Assembly (NCBI GenBank): GCA_016179045.1
Contig: JACOSL010000037.1
Coordinates: forward strand, 1 to 64,000
Direction of reading: 5' to 3'
Length of the DNA: 64,000 nucleotides
From: Fimbriimonas ginsengisoli
Lineage (GTDB): Bacteria; Armatimonadota; Fimbriimonadia; Fimbriimonadales; Fimbriimonadaceae
Shown here piece after piece: positions 18,513 through 27,854 of the stretch (positions are counted from its first letter, which is position 1; every line of letters begins with the position of its first letter). The position numbers and the translations under genes were made by a program. Below the pieces are notes generated by a model that saw nothing but the letters and a program-made list of their open reading frames with translations, did no database searches and was not told the DNA's origin.

Positions 18513-18589
18513 GCTGTCGAATTTCTCCTGCTTGAAGGGGATTTGGGACAGGCAGAGGATACCTTCGGGGAGGCGGACGGCCCGTTGCT

Positions 18590-18703
18590 ATGCCTCAGCA
18601 TTCCTCGGATGTGCTTGTGCCGCGAATGCTGAGGCTCTTGTCTGCAAACCGGCCAGCCTCAACATCGGGCGGGCACGGTCATCCCGCGGCGATGCTGAGG
18701 CAT
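18590..18703. repeat. Family C compound palindromic repeat, copy 3
   Basis: Near-exact reverse complement of 193-309: ATGCCTCAGCAT at the left end, ATGCTGAGGCAT at the right end, two palindromic units within. It lies between the lipoprotein gene and the gcvH start, so it may sit in the 5' region of the gcv operon. Confidence 0.75.
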
Positions 18704-18717
18704 GGCGAAATGCTCCA

Positions 18718-19914
18718 CTAATGGAAGCGGATGCCTTTGGCCGCGTCCAACACCGCGGGCAGCTGATCGTAATCCGACGCGTAGAACGTCACGTCAGCAA
18801 ATGCTGATTGGGCGCTCACCAGGACGTGCCCACACACCGGCCACTTACTTTCCTTCGGCTGCATCCCCAGTTGCTCGTCAGCATTCGCCATATATGGGAA
18901 GGCGACGGCGCCGACAATCGCAAAGAACGGAAGCCAGTGCGGTAGTTTCCCGTGGCGACCCCACGACGTAAGAGTCGGTTGACGAAGAGCCCCATCGGAA
19001 TCCGCTCGAGTTTGGACGAGTAATATCACCGCGTTGCCGCGAGAAAATACTGCCTGGCCACCAAGAACTACTTCATTCAGCGCCCGCTCGGTCTCCTTAG
19101 AGGGGAATCCAGGTTGCCACGAAGTGCCTAGCCAAACGCTGAACGGAACCTTGATGCGCTCTACGGCAATGGGCTTGAACTCGGTCTTCGCGCCTTCCCC
19201 TCCAACTAGCATTGCCGCTGTTAGCACGATGCACTGGTCGCGTTCGTTCTGCGGCGGGCCCGTCCCATGTGCTTCGAGTTGCGCCAGGCGTTTCCTGATC
19301 GCTCGCGCACAATCGGCGTCATCCGACCAGGCCACAACTTCCACTGCCGCCATGACCAATGAAACTCTTAACGTCTTTGCTATTCGAGCCACCTCGCGTG
19401 GAACGGCCGGCGAGTTCCAACCGGCAAGCAAACTCGTAAGTTCGTACGTAGGCTTTCCGTAATCGGAAGGCAGTGCCCACCTGACAATAAAGGGAATCGC
19501 TTCAACGCAGTTTAGATCGCGCAAAGCCGGAGCAACGTATAGCGTGTCCAGCATCGTCTGGTCTTTCTTCACCATTTCGAGAAACAGTGCTTGCGCATAC
19601 TCTGGAAACCAATCCGCCAGGAGACGCACAGAGTAGCTACGAGGGCCTTCACGTCTTCCTTTAGCAATTTCGGTGATTAAGGGTAGTGCCGCCGCCTTTC
19701 GCTCCACCAATGCAGTCTTCAGCTCTCTCAGACCCTCGGCATTCTGCGGATCCTCATGGAACAGCCGGTACCTAAACAGGACCTCGTGAACAAAGGCGTC
19801 ATTTGGCATGTGGCGGTATTCATCGGCTTTGGATGGCCCACCGCAACCCGCTAACATGCCACTCGTTATGGCACCTGTCACAACGAGTATCGCAGCCTTC
19901 ATGTATAGTGACAC
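18718..19914 (-). CDS. Lipoprotein, hypothetical, HEAT-like helical
   Basis: 398 residues (394 from the ATG at 19902). A signal peptide ends in the lipobox LAGC at about residues 22-25, so the mature protein is lipid-anchored. The mature part is largely alpha-helical with repeated Leu/Ala-rich helices (LKTALVERKAAALPLITEIAKGRR, then VRLLADWFPEYAQALFLEMV), which recalls HEAT-type repeats but no exact repeat unit was found. Base composition is less GC-rich than its neighbours. Function unknown. Confidence 0.7.
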   Translation of the reverse strand: MSLYMKAAILVVTGAITSGMLAGCGGPSKADEYRHMPNDAFVHEVLFRYRLFHEDPQNAEGLRELKTALVERKAAALPLITEIAKGRREGPRSYSVRLLADWFPEYAQALFLEMVKKDQTMLDTLYVAPALRDLNCVEAIPFIVRWALPSDYGKPTYELTSLLAGWNSPAVPREVARIAKTLRVSLVMAAVEVVAWSDDADCARAIRKRLAQLEAHGTGPPQNERDQCIVLTAAMLVGGEGAKTEFKPIAVERIKVPFSVWLGTSWQPGFPSKETERALNEVVLGGQAVFSRGNAVILLVQTRADSDGALRQPTLTSWGRHGKLPHWLPFFAIVGAVAFPYMANADEQLGMQPKESKWPVCGHVLVSAQSAFADVTFYASDYDQLPAVLDAAKGIRFH

Positions 19915-20091
19915 TCTAGGACAGCTACACCGTCTAGCATTCGGCAGAGTTCTGATTTTCGAAGGTTACCCATCCCCGGCGGAGCCGGAAAGAGTTTGGA
20001 TGGCTGCTCGAGCGGGAAGATGACCAGATGCCTTGCCAGGGCTAACGCAAAGCCACGCCGAGCCCCGGCAAAACCACGCAAAGCTTCCCCC

Positions 20092-21561
20092 TCAGCACAG
20101 GTGATATTCAGGCGCGGCGAAAGCCAGCTGAGTCAGGTTGCGAAGCAGGGTGTTAGCGGTTGCCGCCTTCGCCAGCGCCTTGGCGCCCCCCGCCTTCGTG
20201 CAGGCGCTCACCAAAATCGCCTTCTTCTCGGACGAAAGGGGGGTGGCCAACGCGGTCAACAGCCGGTCGACGATCTGGTCCGGGCTCGCGCCCGTCGCCT
20301 CCTTCATGAGCCGGTCACGCAGGGCCACCGCGGGCGGCCCGCCCTTGCGGTTCGAGAACAGGTAATCGGCAAATCGGATGCGGTCGATCGCGCCCGCCGC
20401 GGTCGCCCAGGCCGGCCCCCACTTCCAACCCGATACGTCGGGAGGAAACAGCAGGCTCAGGCCCTGGTCAGCCATGTTCCGCCGCACCGCATACGCGTCG
20501 TTGTTCAGCGTGCCCTCGATCGGCGTGTCGTAGCTCGCGTACAAAATCCGCAACCGAAGCATCCGCGCGGACGCCTCGACCTGGCGCATCGCCCCCACCG
20601 CGAAATCCACCGGGCTTTTCACCATCGTGCCCACGCACTGCTCGCCCCAGAACTCCCGGGAATCGGCGATCGCCTGCAGCACCGGCTTGATCTGCAAGTC
20701 GTTCTTCTTGAACACCTTGGCGAGCCGCTCCACCACCGCCGGTTCTGGATTCTGGTAGGCGAAGAACTCCCACAGCTTTCGGCAGGTGCGGGCTGCAGTC
20801 GCTGGATGTCGCGCGGCCATCTCGAGAATTTCCTCGGCGGTGAAGGCGCCTTTTTGGCCAAGGTAAGTCTTTTCCCCGTTATCGTGCAGCTCGGGGCTGT
20901 CCTGAAACACCACGAGCGGCATTTCGTGCTGCACGCCGAAGCGCACGCGATCGGTCTCCTTCACCTTGCCCAACTCGTAGTAGGGGTAGCGGATGCTCCA
21001 GCCCGAGAAGGCGCGAGCCGCCTCTTGAACATCCTTCTCGGTGTAGTTGCCGATTCCCATCGTGAACAGTTCCATCAGTTCGCGCGCGAAGTTTTCGTTG
21101 GGCCGGCCCTTAAGCGAGCGGTCGCAGTCGAGCCAGTGCACCATCGCGGGCGACTTGCTCACTTCGTTCAGCAGGGAAAGGAAGCTGCCTCCGGCATGGG
21201 CGCGGAGGGTGTTGAGGTAGGCGAACATCATCGGCCCGAACTCGGACTTCGAGCCGCTCACCGCAAAATGGCTGTGCCAAAAAAGGGTGAGCTTCTCTTC
21301 GAGCGGGCGCGGCGTCGCGATCATGCGCAAGACCCACCACTGGGCCACGCGGCCCACATCCATCGCCACCTTGTCGTCGCCGTAAAATACGAATTCCCAC
21401 ACCGACACGGGAAATTCAAACGGCGTCTTCTCGTAGTTGAGGAGCCGGTCGAGCGTGCCGTCGACGCCAACGCCCATTCCCTCCTCGATCTCGGCCTCGC
21501 TCGCCCCCAGGCCGAACCGGTTGTAGAGATGGATGATCTTCTCGCGCTTGCCGAGCTTCAC
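20092..21561 (-). CDS. DUF1800 domain-containing protein
   Basis: 489 residues typical of DUF1800: HLYNRFGLGASEAEIEEG at the N-terminus, WWVLRMIATPRPLEEKLTLFWHSHF, LDCDRSLKGRPNENFARELMELF, and VSGWKWGPAW near the C-terminus. The family is common in Planctomycetes, Armatimonadetes and Verrucomicrobia, usually beside a DUF1501 gene, which is absent here. Function is not established. Start is GTG at 21561. It lies 53 bases after the amidohydrolase on the same strand and may be its operon partner. Confidence 0.92.
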   Translation of the reverse strand: MKLGKREKIIHLYNRFGLGASEAEIEEGMGVGVDGTLDRLLNYEKTPFEFPVSVWEFVFYGDDKVAMDVGRVAQWWVLRMIATPRPLEEKLTLFWHSHFAVSGSKSEFGPMMFAYLNTLRAHAGGSFLSLLNEVSKSPAMVHWLDCDRSLKGRPNENFARELMELFTMGIGNYTEKDVQEAARAFSGWSIRYPYYELGKVKETDRVRFGVQHEMPLVVFQDSPELHDNGEKTYLGQKGAFTAEEILEMAARHPATAARTCRKLWEFFAYQNPEPAVVERLAKVFKKNDLQIKPVLQAIADSREFWGEQCVGTMVKSPVDFAVGAMRQVEASARMLRLRILYASYDTPIEGTLNNDAYAVRRNMADQGLSLLFPPDVSGWKWGPAWATAAGAIDRIRFADYLFSNRKGGPPAVALRDRLMKEATGASPDQIVDRLLTALATPLSSEKKAILVSACTKAGGAKALAKAATANTLLRNLTQLAFAAPEYHLC

Positions 21562-21614
21562 GAAAACGCCCCCTTTTGCGGATGTCCCTCTCTATTGTCC
21601 ACCAACCGAACGGC

Positions 21615-22817
21615 TTACTGGATCGGAACGGGCTGGCGCGCCCACGTCACTCGATCGGGCGAGGCCTGGCGGATGACATCCTCGGTAGTAAGGACGCCCT
21701 CGACATGGACTTGTATCAGTGGCGGCGTCGGGCCGAGCTGGTCCAATTCCCGCCATACAAATCCCTCTCCGAAGGCGGGCTCGAGGCTCGCCGCCCCGTC
21801 GCAGGTCGCCATTCGCCACACCTGTTCGCCGGTTAGCGGCCGGCCTCGCCGCTGGGCGACGTCCAGGGCGCATCGCATCTCGGCAAAGAAATCAACCGGC
21901 CCACTGCTCGCGGGGGAATCGAGCCCGAGGCCGACTTTGATCCCCGCCTCGATCATTTCTCGCACCGGTGGGGGGGGGCAGCCCAGCCGCTCGTTGGAGC
22001 GCGGACAATGAGCGACGCTCACCCCAGCCTGGGCAATCCGTTCGATTTCGTCATGCTGTACCTCACAACAATGTACAAATTGAACGCCTTGGCGGAGCAG
22101 GCCGAGATCGTCGAGTGACGCCACCAAGCCCCGACCCGTCGCCTCAAAGGGCGCGCCGACCTCTCGGTAGAAATCGGCGATGGACCCCGCTCCGAGGGCG
22201 GTGAACTCTGACTCCAGCGGCGTCTCCGCGACGTGGATGCTAAGCGGCATGCCCGATGCGCCCATCGCCGCCAAAGTCTTTCGGTCCACCGTATGGTAGG
22301 CGTGTGCGTTGAGATACACCGGCCCGCCGAACGCGTGTCGATTGATTTCCGCCTTCGCGCGCACTGCGGCAAGCTTCTCATCGGGCGTTTCGCGCTCGAA
22401 GAAGGTGATCACTTCTTGGAAGATGGCCCCCCGAACCCCAGCCGACGCCAGCGCTCCTCCCGCGTAAGGCCGGTCCGAGTGCTCCCCTATCCAAGCTACC
22501 CCGGTTGCGCGGTTCTCACGCGCCGCAAGCAAGCAGGCTGCGCGCACCGCCTCGGGACTCTCGAGTTTCTTGAGCCGCGTGATCTCCCGAATCCAGGGCC
22601 AGTATTCGCGCTCGCCGATTGCATCCTGCATCCCTCTATATTCAAGGTGCGAATGGGCGTTCACGAACGCTGGACTCAGCACGTAAGGATCGGGCAGGCC
22701 TGTGTGGGCCCGAATCGCAACGATCTGGCCTTCTTCGATTTCAAACTCGAGCCCAAACTCAAGTTCGCCGCGAATGATCGACGCCGCCGGCCGGAGGATC
22801 ACAGCGGGTTTCGCCAA
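21615..22817 (-). CDS. Amidohydrolase / deaminase of the TRZ/ATZ-cytosine deaminase group
   Basis: 400 residues. Metal ligands are visible as HSH in FVNAHSHLEYRG, His in SIHVAETPLESE, His in VHCCEV, and Asp in LGLDSPASSG. Members hydrolyse amino groups from purines, triazines or aminofutalosine; the exact substrate cannot be called, though aminodeoxyfutalosine deaminase is one reasonable option. The start codon lies 19 bases inside the prepilin gene; a GTG at 22802 overlapping its stop is an alternative. Confidence 0.85.
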   Translation of the reverse strand: MAKPAVILRPAASIIRGELEFGLEFEIEEGQIVAIRAHTGLPDPYVLSPAFVNAHSHLEYRGMQDAIGEREYWPWIREITRLKKLESPEAVRAACLLAARENRATGVAWIGEHSDRPYAGGALASAGVRGAIFQEVITFFERETPDEKLAAVRAKAEINRHAFGGPVYLNAHAYHTVDRKTLAAMGASGMPLSIHVAETPLESEFTALGAGSIADFYREVGAPFEATGRGLVASLDDLGLLRQGVQFVHCCEVQHDEIERIAQAGVSVAHCPRSNERLGCPPPPVREMIEAGIKVGLGLDSPASSGPVDFFAEMRCALDVAQRRGRPLTGEQVWRMATCDGAASLEPAFGEGFVWRELDQLGPTPPLIQVHVEGVLTTEDVIRQASPDRVTWARQPVPIQ

Positions 22818-23473
22818 AGCCGGTCGAGTTGCCCCTTGTCCGCCGACTTGACGTGCATGTCGCCAAACAGCACGTTGTAGCGATACTGGGCGAACAGAGC
22901 TTGCGCCGTGTTGGAATCATCGCCCAGTTCCACCTGGCGCGCCGCGCCGTGCCAATGCCCCGCCCCATCGAACATCACGTTCACGTCGGCGGGGGACTGA
23001 AACGCAGTGCCGCTGAGCGAGCGAAAGGCGATCTCAGTCCGGAAGAAGTAGCTCATCCCGTAGGTGGCGAATAGGCTCGGCGAAGTAAAGAACGGGATCC
23101 CCACGCTCGTGTCGATCGACCGTGTGCCGGTGTCGGATGGGCAGTGGAAGGTCTCCTTGTTCTTCGTGTAGAGCTCGAGCGCCTCCTGCATCATCGGCAA
23201 AGAAGCGATCAGCGCCTGCCACTCCGGCTTGCTCGACCAGATGACGGGAGCGTACTTGTCCGAGGCGTCCACCGCGAGCGGGAACACGTCGTTGTAGTCC
23301 GCCATGTACAGGGTCATCGCATGCCCGATTTGCGATAGATTCACTATGCACTGGGTCTGACGAGCTTTCGCCTTCGCCCGGGAAATAACGGGAAACAGGA
23401 TGCCGGCAAGGATCGCGATGATGGCGATCACCACCAAGATCTCGATCATCGTGAAGGCTCGACGCATAACCAT
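22799..23473 (-). CDS. Prepilin-type N-terminal cleavage/methylation protein
   Basis: 224 residues (222 from ATG 23467). The leader [20 protein letters not shown] is a pseudopilin class III signal with Glu at +5. The mature part ends in a NVLFGDMHVKSADKG motif of the kind found in DUF1559-like proteins. Secreted through a type II/IV pilus-like path. First gene of a probable operon with the amidohydrolase and DUF1800 genes. Confidence 0.88.
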   Translation of the reverse strand: MVMRRAFTMIEILVVIAIIAILAGILFPVISRAKAKARQTQCIVNLSQIGHAMTLYMADYNDVFPLAVDASDKYAPVIWSSKPEWQALIASLPMMQEALELYTKNKETFHCPSDTGTRSIDTSVGIPFFTSPSLFATYGMSYFFRTEIAFRSLSGTAFQSPADVNVMFDGAGHWHGAARQVELGDDSNTAQALFAQYRYNVLFGDMHVKSADKGQLDRLWRNPL

Positions 23474-23585
23474 TGGTACGACGCTCGCGAGCGTTCAGGT
23501 TACTCGGGCCCCCTGGCGTCTGGGACCCTGAATAGGCCATAATTCGAATCTGCGCCGGAGCGATTCCGCGCGCCGGAGACCCCCA

Positions 23586-25406
23586 TTGGCCAAGACCATC
23601 ACCGTTAAGCCTGAAGAACATGTCGCCCGGTCCTACGTGGACCGCCTCATCCTCGAGCAACTCGCCGACATGGACGCCGCGGTAAAGCTCGGCGACCTCG
23701 CCGACCGGCTTTCGAAGAGCGGCATCGGCGTCGCAACTATCCGCTCACTTCTCGCCTCCAATCCGGATCGCTTTGCCTACTCCGAGCGTCGCTGGGTGCC
23801 TGCCGCGCGGCTGAACGGCCAGGGCAGGCCGCTCATCAAGGCGATCGAGGGTCTGCTCGATGCATTTGGCGCGCCGATGGCGATCTCGGCTCTGGTGAAG
23901 GAACTAGAGCGAGTTCACAAGTCGAGCGAGGAAGCCGGCCACGAGGAGACCGTTAGGCGCCTGCTTCGCACCGACAACGCATTCGTCGTGGACACCGAGG
24001 ACCGAGCGTCTCTGACCGCCTGGGGCTTCCAGGCGACCGACGAACGGTTCGACCGCGGGCTGGGGCTCAACCAGGTGACGCTGGAAGAGTTCGAGGCGGC
24101 CAAGACCAAGCTGGCCGGCATCGATTGGCGCGGAGAGGATGCCATTGCCAAGGCGCTCAAGGCGAGCGCCCCCATCCGGCTGAAGACGCTCGGCGCGGTT
24201 GCCTGGTCGCATCTGAATCCGCAAGATGCGCGCGCGGTGCTGCTCTTTGAGCCCCACGTGTTTCAAGCCAACGCGCTGAGCGTGCCGGGTTATGTCTATG
24301 TGGCCGACGGCACCCTCCATCCAGAGGCCGACACCTCGAAATGGATCTCCACCGCAGTCAAGTTTGCCGAGCGGATCGCGCCTACGGTCGACGTGGAGGA
24401 CGCCGCCCCGATCGAACTCGTGGCGAAAGATATTGCCAAGCTGGTTGCCTTGGTGGTCGGCTCTGAGCAGACGGCCACCGCCACTAAGCTGCTTGAAGAC
24501 AACTACGAAATCACGCCGAGCAACAAGACGTTCCCCGACGACATGACGAACATGATGGCGGCTCTCAAATCGGCGCCGTCGATAGTCTGGGTGGGCGCCG
24601 ACCGCTTCCGCAAGGCAGGCTCGATCCCCGACTACATCCAAATCGTGCCGGAGCCGTTCCAGTTCACCGCAGGCGAGATGCGCGATGAAGAAGGAGAACT
24701 CATCGACGTCGAGCTTACCGATGAGGGCTTGAGCTCTTCCCTCCGCAAGCTGCTTGGCCACCCTCTCGCGACCGACGTTCTCGACGAGGACCTCCAGCCC
24801 GCGCCGAAGACCATGCCCGAATCGTTGCGATTGGTGTTGAAGGCGATCCACCGGGAACTCGGCACCTTCCCGCTCTGCCAGGTCCCGACGAGTTGGATCG
24901 AGCTGGAGCCGAACATCCAAGAGCTCGTTTTCGTTGACCCCACTGGACGCGAGCTTCAGGTGTGGCTCAACCAAGAGAACCGGCTTCTCTACAATCTGAT
25001 CGACTGGTGGTTCGAGCAGGCGATCGAGAGCGGCGCCGTGTTCACCATCACCAAGACGCCCAAGCCCAACGTGTTCGACTTCGCTTGGCTGGATCAGCCC
25101 GACCCAGTCGTCTACATCAGCTCCCAAAGGATGGAAGAATTGCGGAACCTGGGCGAGGAGGCAGAAGGGCGCAGCACCCTCGATCTGCTCATCGACGTGA
25201 TGACGCATTGGCCCAAGGGCGCCGACTATCTCACCCTTCTTGCCGAAGTGAACGTTATCCGACGCTCTTCACGCCGGCTGATCGCCTCGCTGCTGAGCAG
25301 CTACCACAGCTTTTATCAGCGGTCCGGTTCGCCGGTTTGGCACTTCGACCCCAAGAAGGTCGAGCAGGGCTTCGACAAGACCAAGCGCAAGTTCGTCCGC
25401 AAGTAG
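23586..25406 (+). CDS. Large hypothetical protein with N-terminal winged-helix-like region
   Basis: 606 residues, no family recognised. The first 80 residues (DRLILEQLADMDAAVKLGDLADRLSKSGI and VATIRSLLASNPDRFAYSERRWVPA) look like a winged helix of the HARE/RNA polymerase delta-subunit kind, and a second similar block follows at about 85-140. The rest is mixed alpha/beta without membrane segments or signal peptide, so it should be cytosolic. TTG at 23586 is supported by GGAG at 23575-23578 and by a CATAAT -10 at 23537-23542. It sits alone, divergent from the prepilin gene. Confidence 0.75.
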   Translation: MAKTITVKPEEHVARSYVDRLILEQLADMDAAVKLGDLADRLSKSGIGVATIRSLLASNPDRFAYSERRWVPAARLNGQGRPLIKAIEGLLDAFGAPMAISALVKELERVHKSSEEAGHEETVRRLLRTDNAFVVDTEDRASLTAWGFQATDERFDRGLGLNQVTLEEFEAAKTKLAGIDWRGEDAIAKALKASAPIRLKTLGAVAWSHLNPQDARAVLLFEPHVFQANALSVPGYVYVADGTLHPEADTSKWISTAVKFAERIAPTVDVEDAAPIELVAKDIAKLVALVVGSEQTATATKLLEDNYEITPSNKTFPDDMTNMMAALKSAPSIVWVGADRFRKAGSIPDYIQIVPEPFQFTAGEMRDEEGELIDVELTDEGLSSSLRKLLGHPLATDVLDEDLQPAPKTMPESLRLVLKAIHRELGTFPLCQVPTSWIELEPNIQELVFVDPTGRELQVWLNQENRLLYNLIDWWFEQAIESGAVFTITKTPKPNVFDFAWLDQPDPVVYISSQRMEELRNLGEEAEGRSTLDLLIDVMTHWPKGADYLTLLAEVNVIRRSSRRLIASLLSSYHSFYQRSGSPVWHFDPKKVEQGFDKTKRKFVRK

Positions 25407-25409
25407 CGC

Positions 25410-25415
25410 TAGAAT
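25410..25415 (+). promoter_or_regulatory. Putative -10 of pyrC
   Basis: TAGAAT lies 13 bases before the dihydroorotase ATG at 25429, leaving a 5' leader of only a few bases. Confidence 0.35.
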
Positions 25416-25428
25416 CGGCCCGATAGCA

Positions 25429-26784
25429 ATGGCATTCGACCTGCTGATCCAAGGCGGCGAGATCGTGTCCTCCGAGGGCGTGCACCCCGGAGACGTGGGC
25501 ATTTTGGCGGGGCGTATCGAGGCGGTCGGGGCCTTGGCCGGCCAGCCCGCCGCCGAAACCCTCGACGCGTCGGGGCTTCTAGTCTTTCCCGGCCTCATCG
25601 ATACCCAGGTGCACTTCCGCGAGCCCGGGATCGAGGCGAAGGAGGACCTGGAATCGGGGAGCCGGGCCGCTATCTGCGGCGGTGTCACCTCGGTGCTCGA
25701 AATGCCGAACACGCATCCGCCCACCACCAACCTGGTGGCGCTCGACGACAAGTTGCGTAGGGCTCGGGGCCGTGTTTGGTGCGACATCGGCTTTTTCGTC
25801 GGCGCCACCAGCGACAACGCCCACGACCTCGAGGACCTTGAGCAACGGCCCGGCACGCCGGGCATGAAGATCTTCATGGGCGCCTCGACCGGGAGCCTCC
25901 TCGTATCGGAGGAGGACGACCTGCGGCGCGTGCTCAAGGCGGGAAAGCGCCGGGTGGCGGTCCACGCCGAGGACGAGGCGCGGAACCAAGAACGCAAGAC
26001 GCTACTGAGCGCAAACCCCCACGCCCGCGAGCATCCTTACCTGCGCGACGCAGAGAGCGCCCGGATCGCCACCGAGCGTATTTTGAGGCTCTCCCGGGAA
26101 ACCGGGCGGCCCGTTCACATTTTGCATGTTTCGAGCGCGGACGAGCCTCACCTGATCGAAGCCGCCAAGCGTGATGGTCTGGACGTCTCCGCCGAGGTCA
26201 CGCCCCAGCATCTGTTCTTCGCCGCGCCCGACTGCTACGAACGGCTCGGCACGCGCGCCCAAATGAACCCGCCCATCCGATCGGAAGAGCACCGCGCGGC
26301 CCTTTGGAAAGCGCTCGCGGCCGGGCTCTTCGACATGTTCGGCAGCGACCATGCCCCGCACACTTTAGCCGAAAAGGCCCACGCATATCCGCACAGCCCG
26401 AGCGGCATGCCGGGAGTGCAGACGATGCTGCCGGTGCTGCTCACATTTGCTTCACGAGGGCTGTTGGGCTACAACGACATCGTCCGGATGGCATGCGAGA
26501 GCCCGGCGTCGCTCTATGGCGTGGCGCTAAAGGGCCGCATCGCGCCGGGATTCGACGCCGACTTGACTCTCGTCGACCCAAAGGCGTCGCGCGTCTTCGA
26601 GCGAGGCATGGTGCAAAGCAAATGCGGCTGGAGCCCGTATGAAGGAGAAACGCTCACCGGTTGGCCCGTGCACGTGTTGCTGCACGGGGGATTTGCCGTG
26701 AGGGACGGAACGCTGGTCGGCATGCCGTCCGGGCGTATCCTTGATTTCGATTGGAAACGCGCGGGGGTGGCTCATGGACGTTGA
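25429..26784 (+). CDS. pyrC: Dihydroorotase
   Basis: 451 residues of the amidohydrolase superfamily. The metal site begins with DTQVHFREPG, the bridging carboxylated lysine is in GMKIFMGAST, further ligands are in AVHAED and ILHVSS, and the catalytic Asp is in FGSDHAPH. It closes carbamoyl aspartate to dihydroorotate in pyrimidine synthesis. Allantoinase is the nearest alternative, but HFREPG favours dihydroorotase. No other pyr gene is adjacent. It overlaps the DinB start by 11 bases. Confidence 0.9.
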   Translation: MAFDLLIQGGEIVSSEGVHPGDVGILAGRIEAVGALAGQPAAETLDASGLLVFPGLIDTQVHFREPGIEAKEDLESGSRAAICGGVTSVLEMPNTHPPTTNLVALDDKLRRARGRVWCDIGFFVGATSDNAHDLEDLEQRPGTPGMKIFMGASTGSLLVSEEDDLRRVLKAGKRRVAVHAEDEARNQERKTLLSANPHAREHPYLRDAESARIATERILRLSRETGRPVHILHVSSADEPHLIEAAKRDGLDVSAEVTPQHLFFAAPDCYERLGTRAQMNPPIRSEEHRAALWKALAAGLFDMFGSDHAPHTLAEKAHAYPHSPSGMPGVQTMLPVLLTFASRGLLGYNDIVRMACESPASLYGVALKGRIAPGFDADLTLVDPKASRVFERGMVQSKCGWSPYEGETLTGWPVHVLLHGGFAVRDGTLVGMPSGRILDFDWKRAGVAHGR

Positions 26785-27199
26785 TGCGCTGATCGAAGGT
26801 TTCGAATACGACCTTTGGGCGAATCTGCTTTGGGTCGAGCCGGCCCGGCGTTCGGGCCAAGAAGACCTCTTTCGTCATATCCTTGCTGCACAGGCAGTCT
26901 GGCTTGCCCGATGCCGCGACGTTCCGATAGGCGCCGCCACGGAGGGCGACTTGGAAGAAATCGCCCGCGACCAGAGCGGGGCTTGGATAAGCTACCTGCG
27001 AGCGGCCGACCCCGGCTCGCCAATTCGCTACCGCCGCGAGGAAAAGGACTTCGTTAACCCGATCCATGAAATCGCAAGGCATGTGGTCAATCACGGCACC
27101 TACCATAGGGGCCAGATGCGGGGCGTGTGCGGCGAACGCGGCATCGAGTTTCCGGAGACGGACTTCATCCGCTTCTGCCGCGAGCGCGAACAGGGCTGA
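26774..27199 (+). CDS. DinB family protein
   Basis: 141 residues with the four-helix DinB/YfiT layout. The metal-binding HVVNHGTYHRGQMRG motif carries two of the three usual histidines, and HILAAQ supplies the first. DinB-fold proteins include thiol-dependent transferases; most bacterial ones are unassigned. ATG 26774 begins inside pyrC. One of four DinB-type genes in the window. Confidence 0.88.
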   Translation: MDVDALIEGFEYDLWANLLWVEPARRSGQEDLFRHILAAQAVWLARCRDVPIGAATEGDLEEIARDQSGAWISYLRAADPGSPIRYRREEKDFVNPIHEIARHVVNHGTYHRGQMRGVCGERGIEFPETDFIRFCREREQG

Positions 27200-27214
27200 G
27201 TCGGCCAGCGGCGG

Positions 27215-27220
27215 TATCCT
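27215..27220 (+). promoter_or_regulatory. Putative -10 of gpmA
   Basis: TATCCT lies ten bases before the gpmA ATG at 27231, with no Shine-Dalgarno between. Confidence 0.35.
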
Positions 27221-27230
27221 CTAGCCTCCG

Positions 27231-27836
27231 ATGCCCAAGCTCGTGCTCGTTCGCCACGGCCAGTCGATCTGGAATCTCGAGAATCGCTTTACCGGCTGGG
27301 TGGACGTGCCCCTATCGCCTTTGGGCGAGGAGGAAGCCCGACAGGCGGGCCTACGCCTGACCGGAATGGAGTTTCAGGTCGCTTACACTAGTGCGTTGAG
27401 CCGTGCCCAGCGAACGCTCGACATCATGCTCGAGACAATGGGAGTGAGCCTGCCGATCATTCGTGACCAGGCTTTGAACGAGCGCCATTATGGCGATCTC
27501 CAAGGCCTCAACAAGGACGAACTGCGGCGTCAGTATGGGAACGATCAGGTGAAGATCTGGCGACGCAGCTACGAGACCCCGCCCCCGGGGGGCGAGGCTC
27601 TCAAGGACACGGCCGCGCGCACCCTGCCCTTCTTCGAGCGGTGCATCATGGGCGACATAAGGCAAGGCAAGAACGTGCTCGTCGTAGCCCACGGCAACTC
27701 CAATCGCGCCATCGTAATGAAGCTCGACAACCTGTCGAAGGACGAGGTTCTTGAGCTCAACCTCGACACCGGCGTGCCCGTTGTGTATGACATGGCTTGC
27801 GAGGGCAAAGTGCTCGCCAAGTCGGTGCTCGCCTAG
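27231..27836 (+). CDS. gpmA: 2,3-bisphosphoglycerate-dependent phosphoglycerate mutase
   Basis: 201 residues. The phosphoacceptor His lies in VRHGQSIWN, followed by RFTGWVDVPLSPLGEEEA, the catalytic Glu in NERHYGDLQGLNK, and the second His in VVAHGNSNRAI. It interconverts 3- and 2-phosphoglycerate in glycolysis. It is shorter than the E. coli enzyme (about 250), missing part of the central insertion, as in many bacterial short forms. Confidence 0.94.
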   Translation: MPKLVLVRHGQSIWNLENRFTGWVDVPLSPLGEEEARQAGLRLTGMEFQVAYTSALSRAQRTLDIMLETMGVSLPIIRDQALNERHYGDLQGLNKDELRRQYGNDQVKIWRRSYETPPPGGEALKDTAARTLPFFERCIMGDIRQGKNVLVVAHGNSNRAIVMKLDNLSKDEVLELNLDTGVPVVYDMACEGKVLAKSVLA

Positions 27837-27854
27837 AGATGCGGCAGACGGCGA

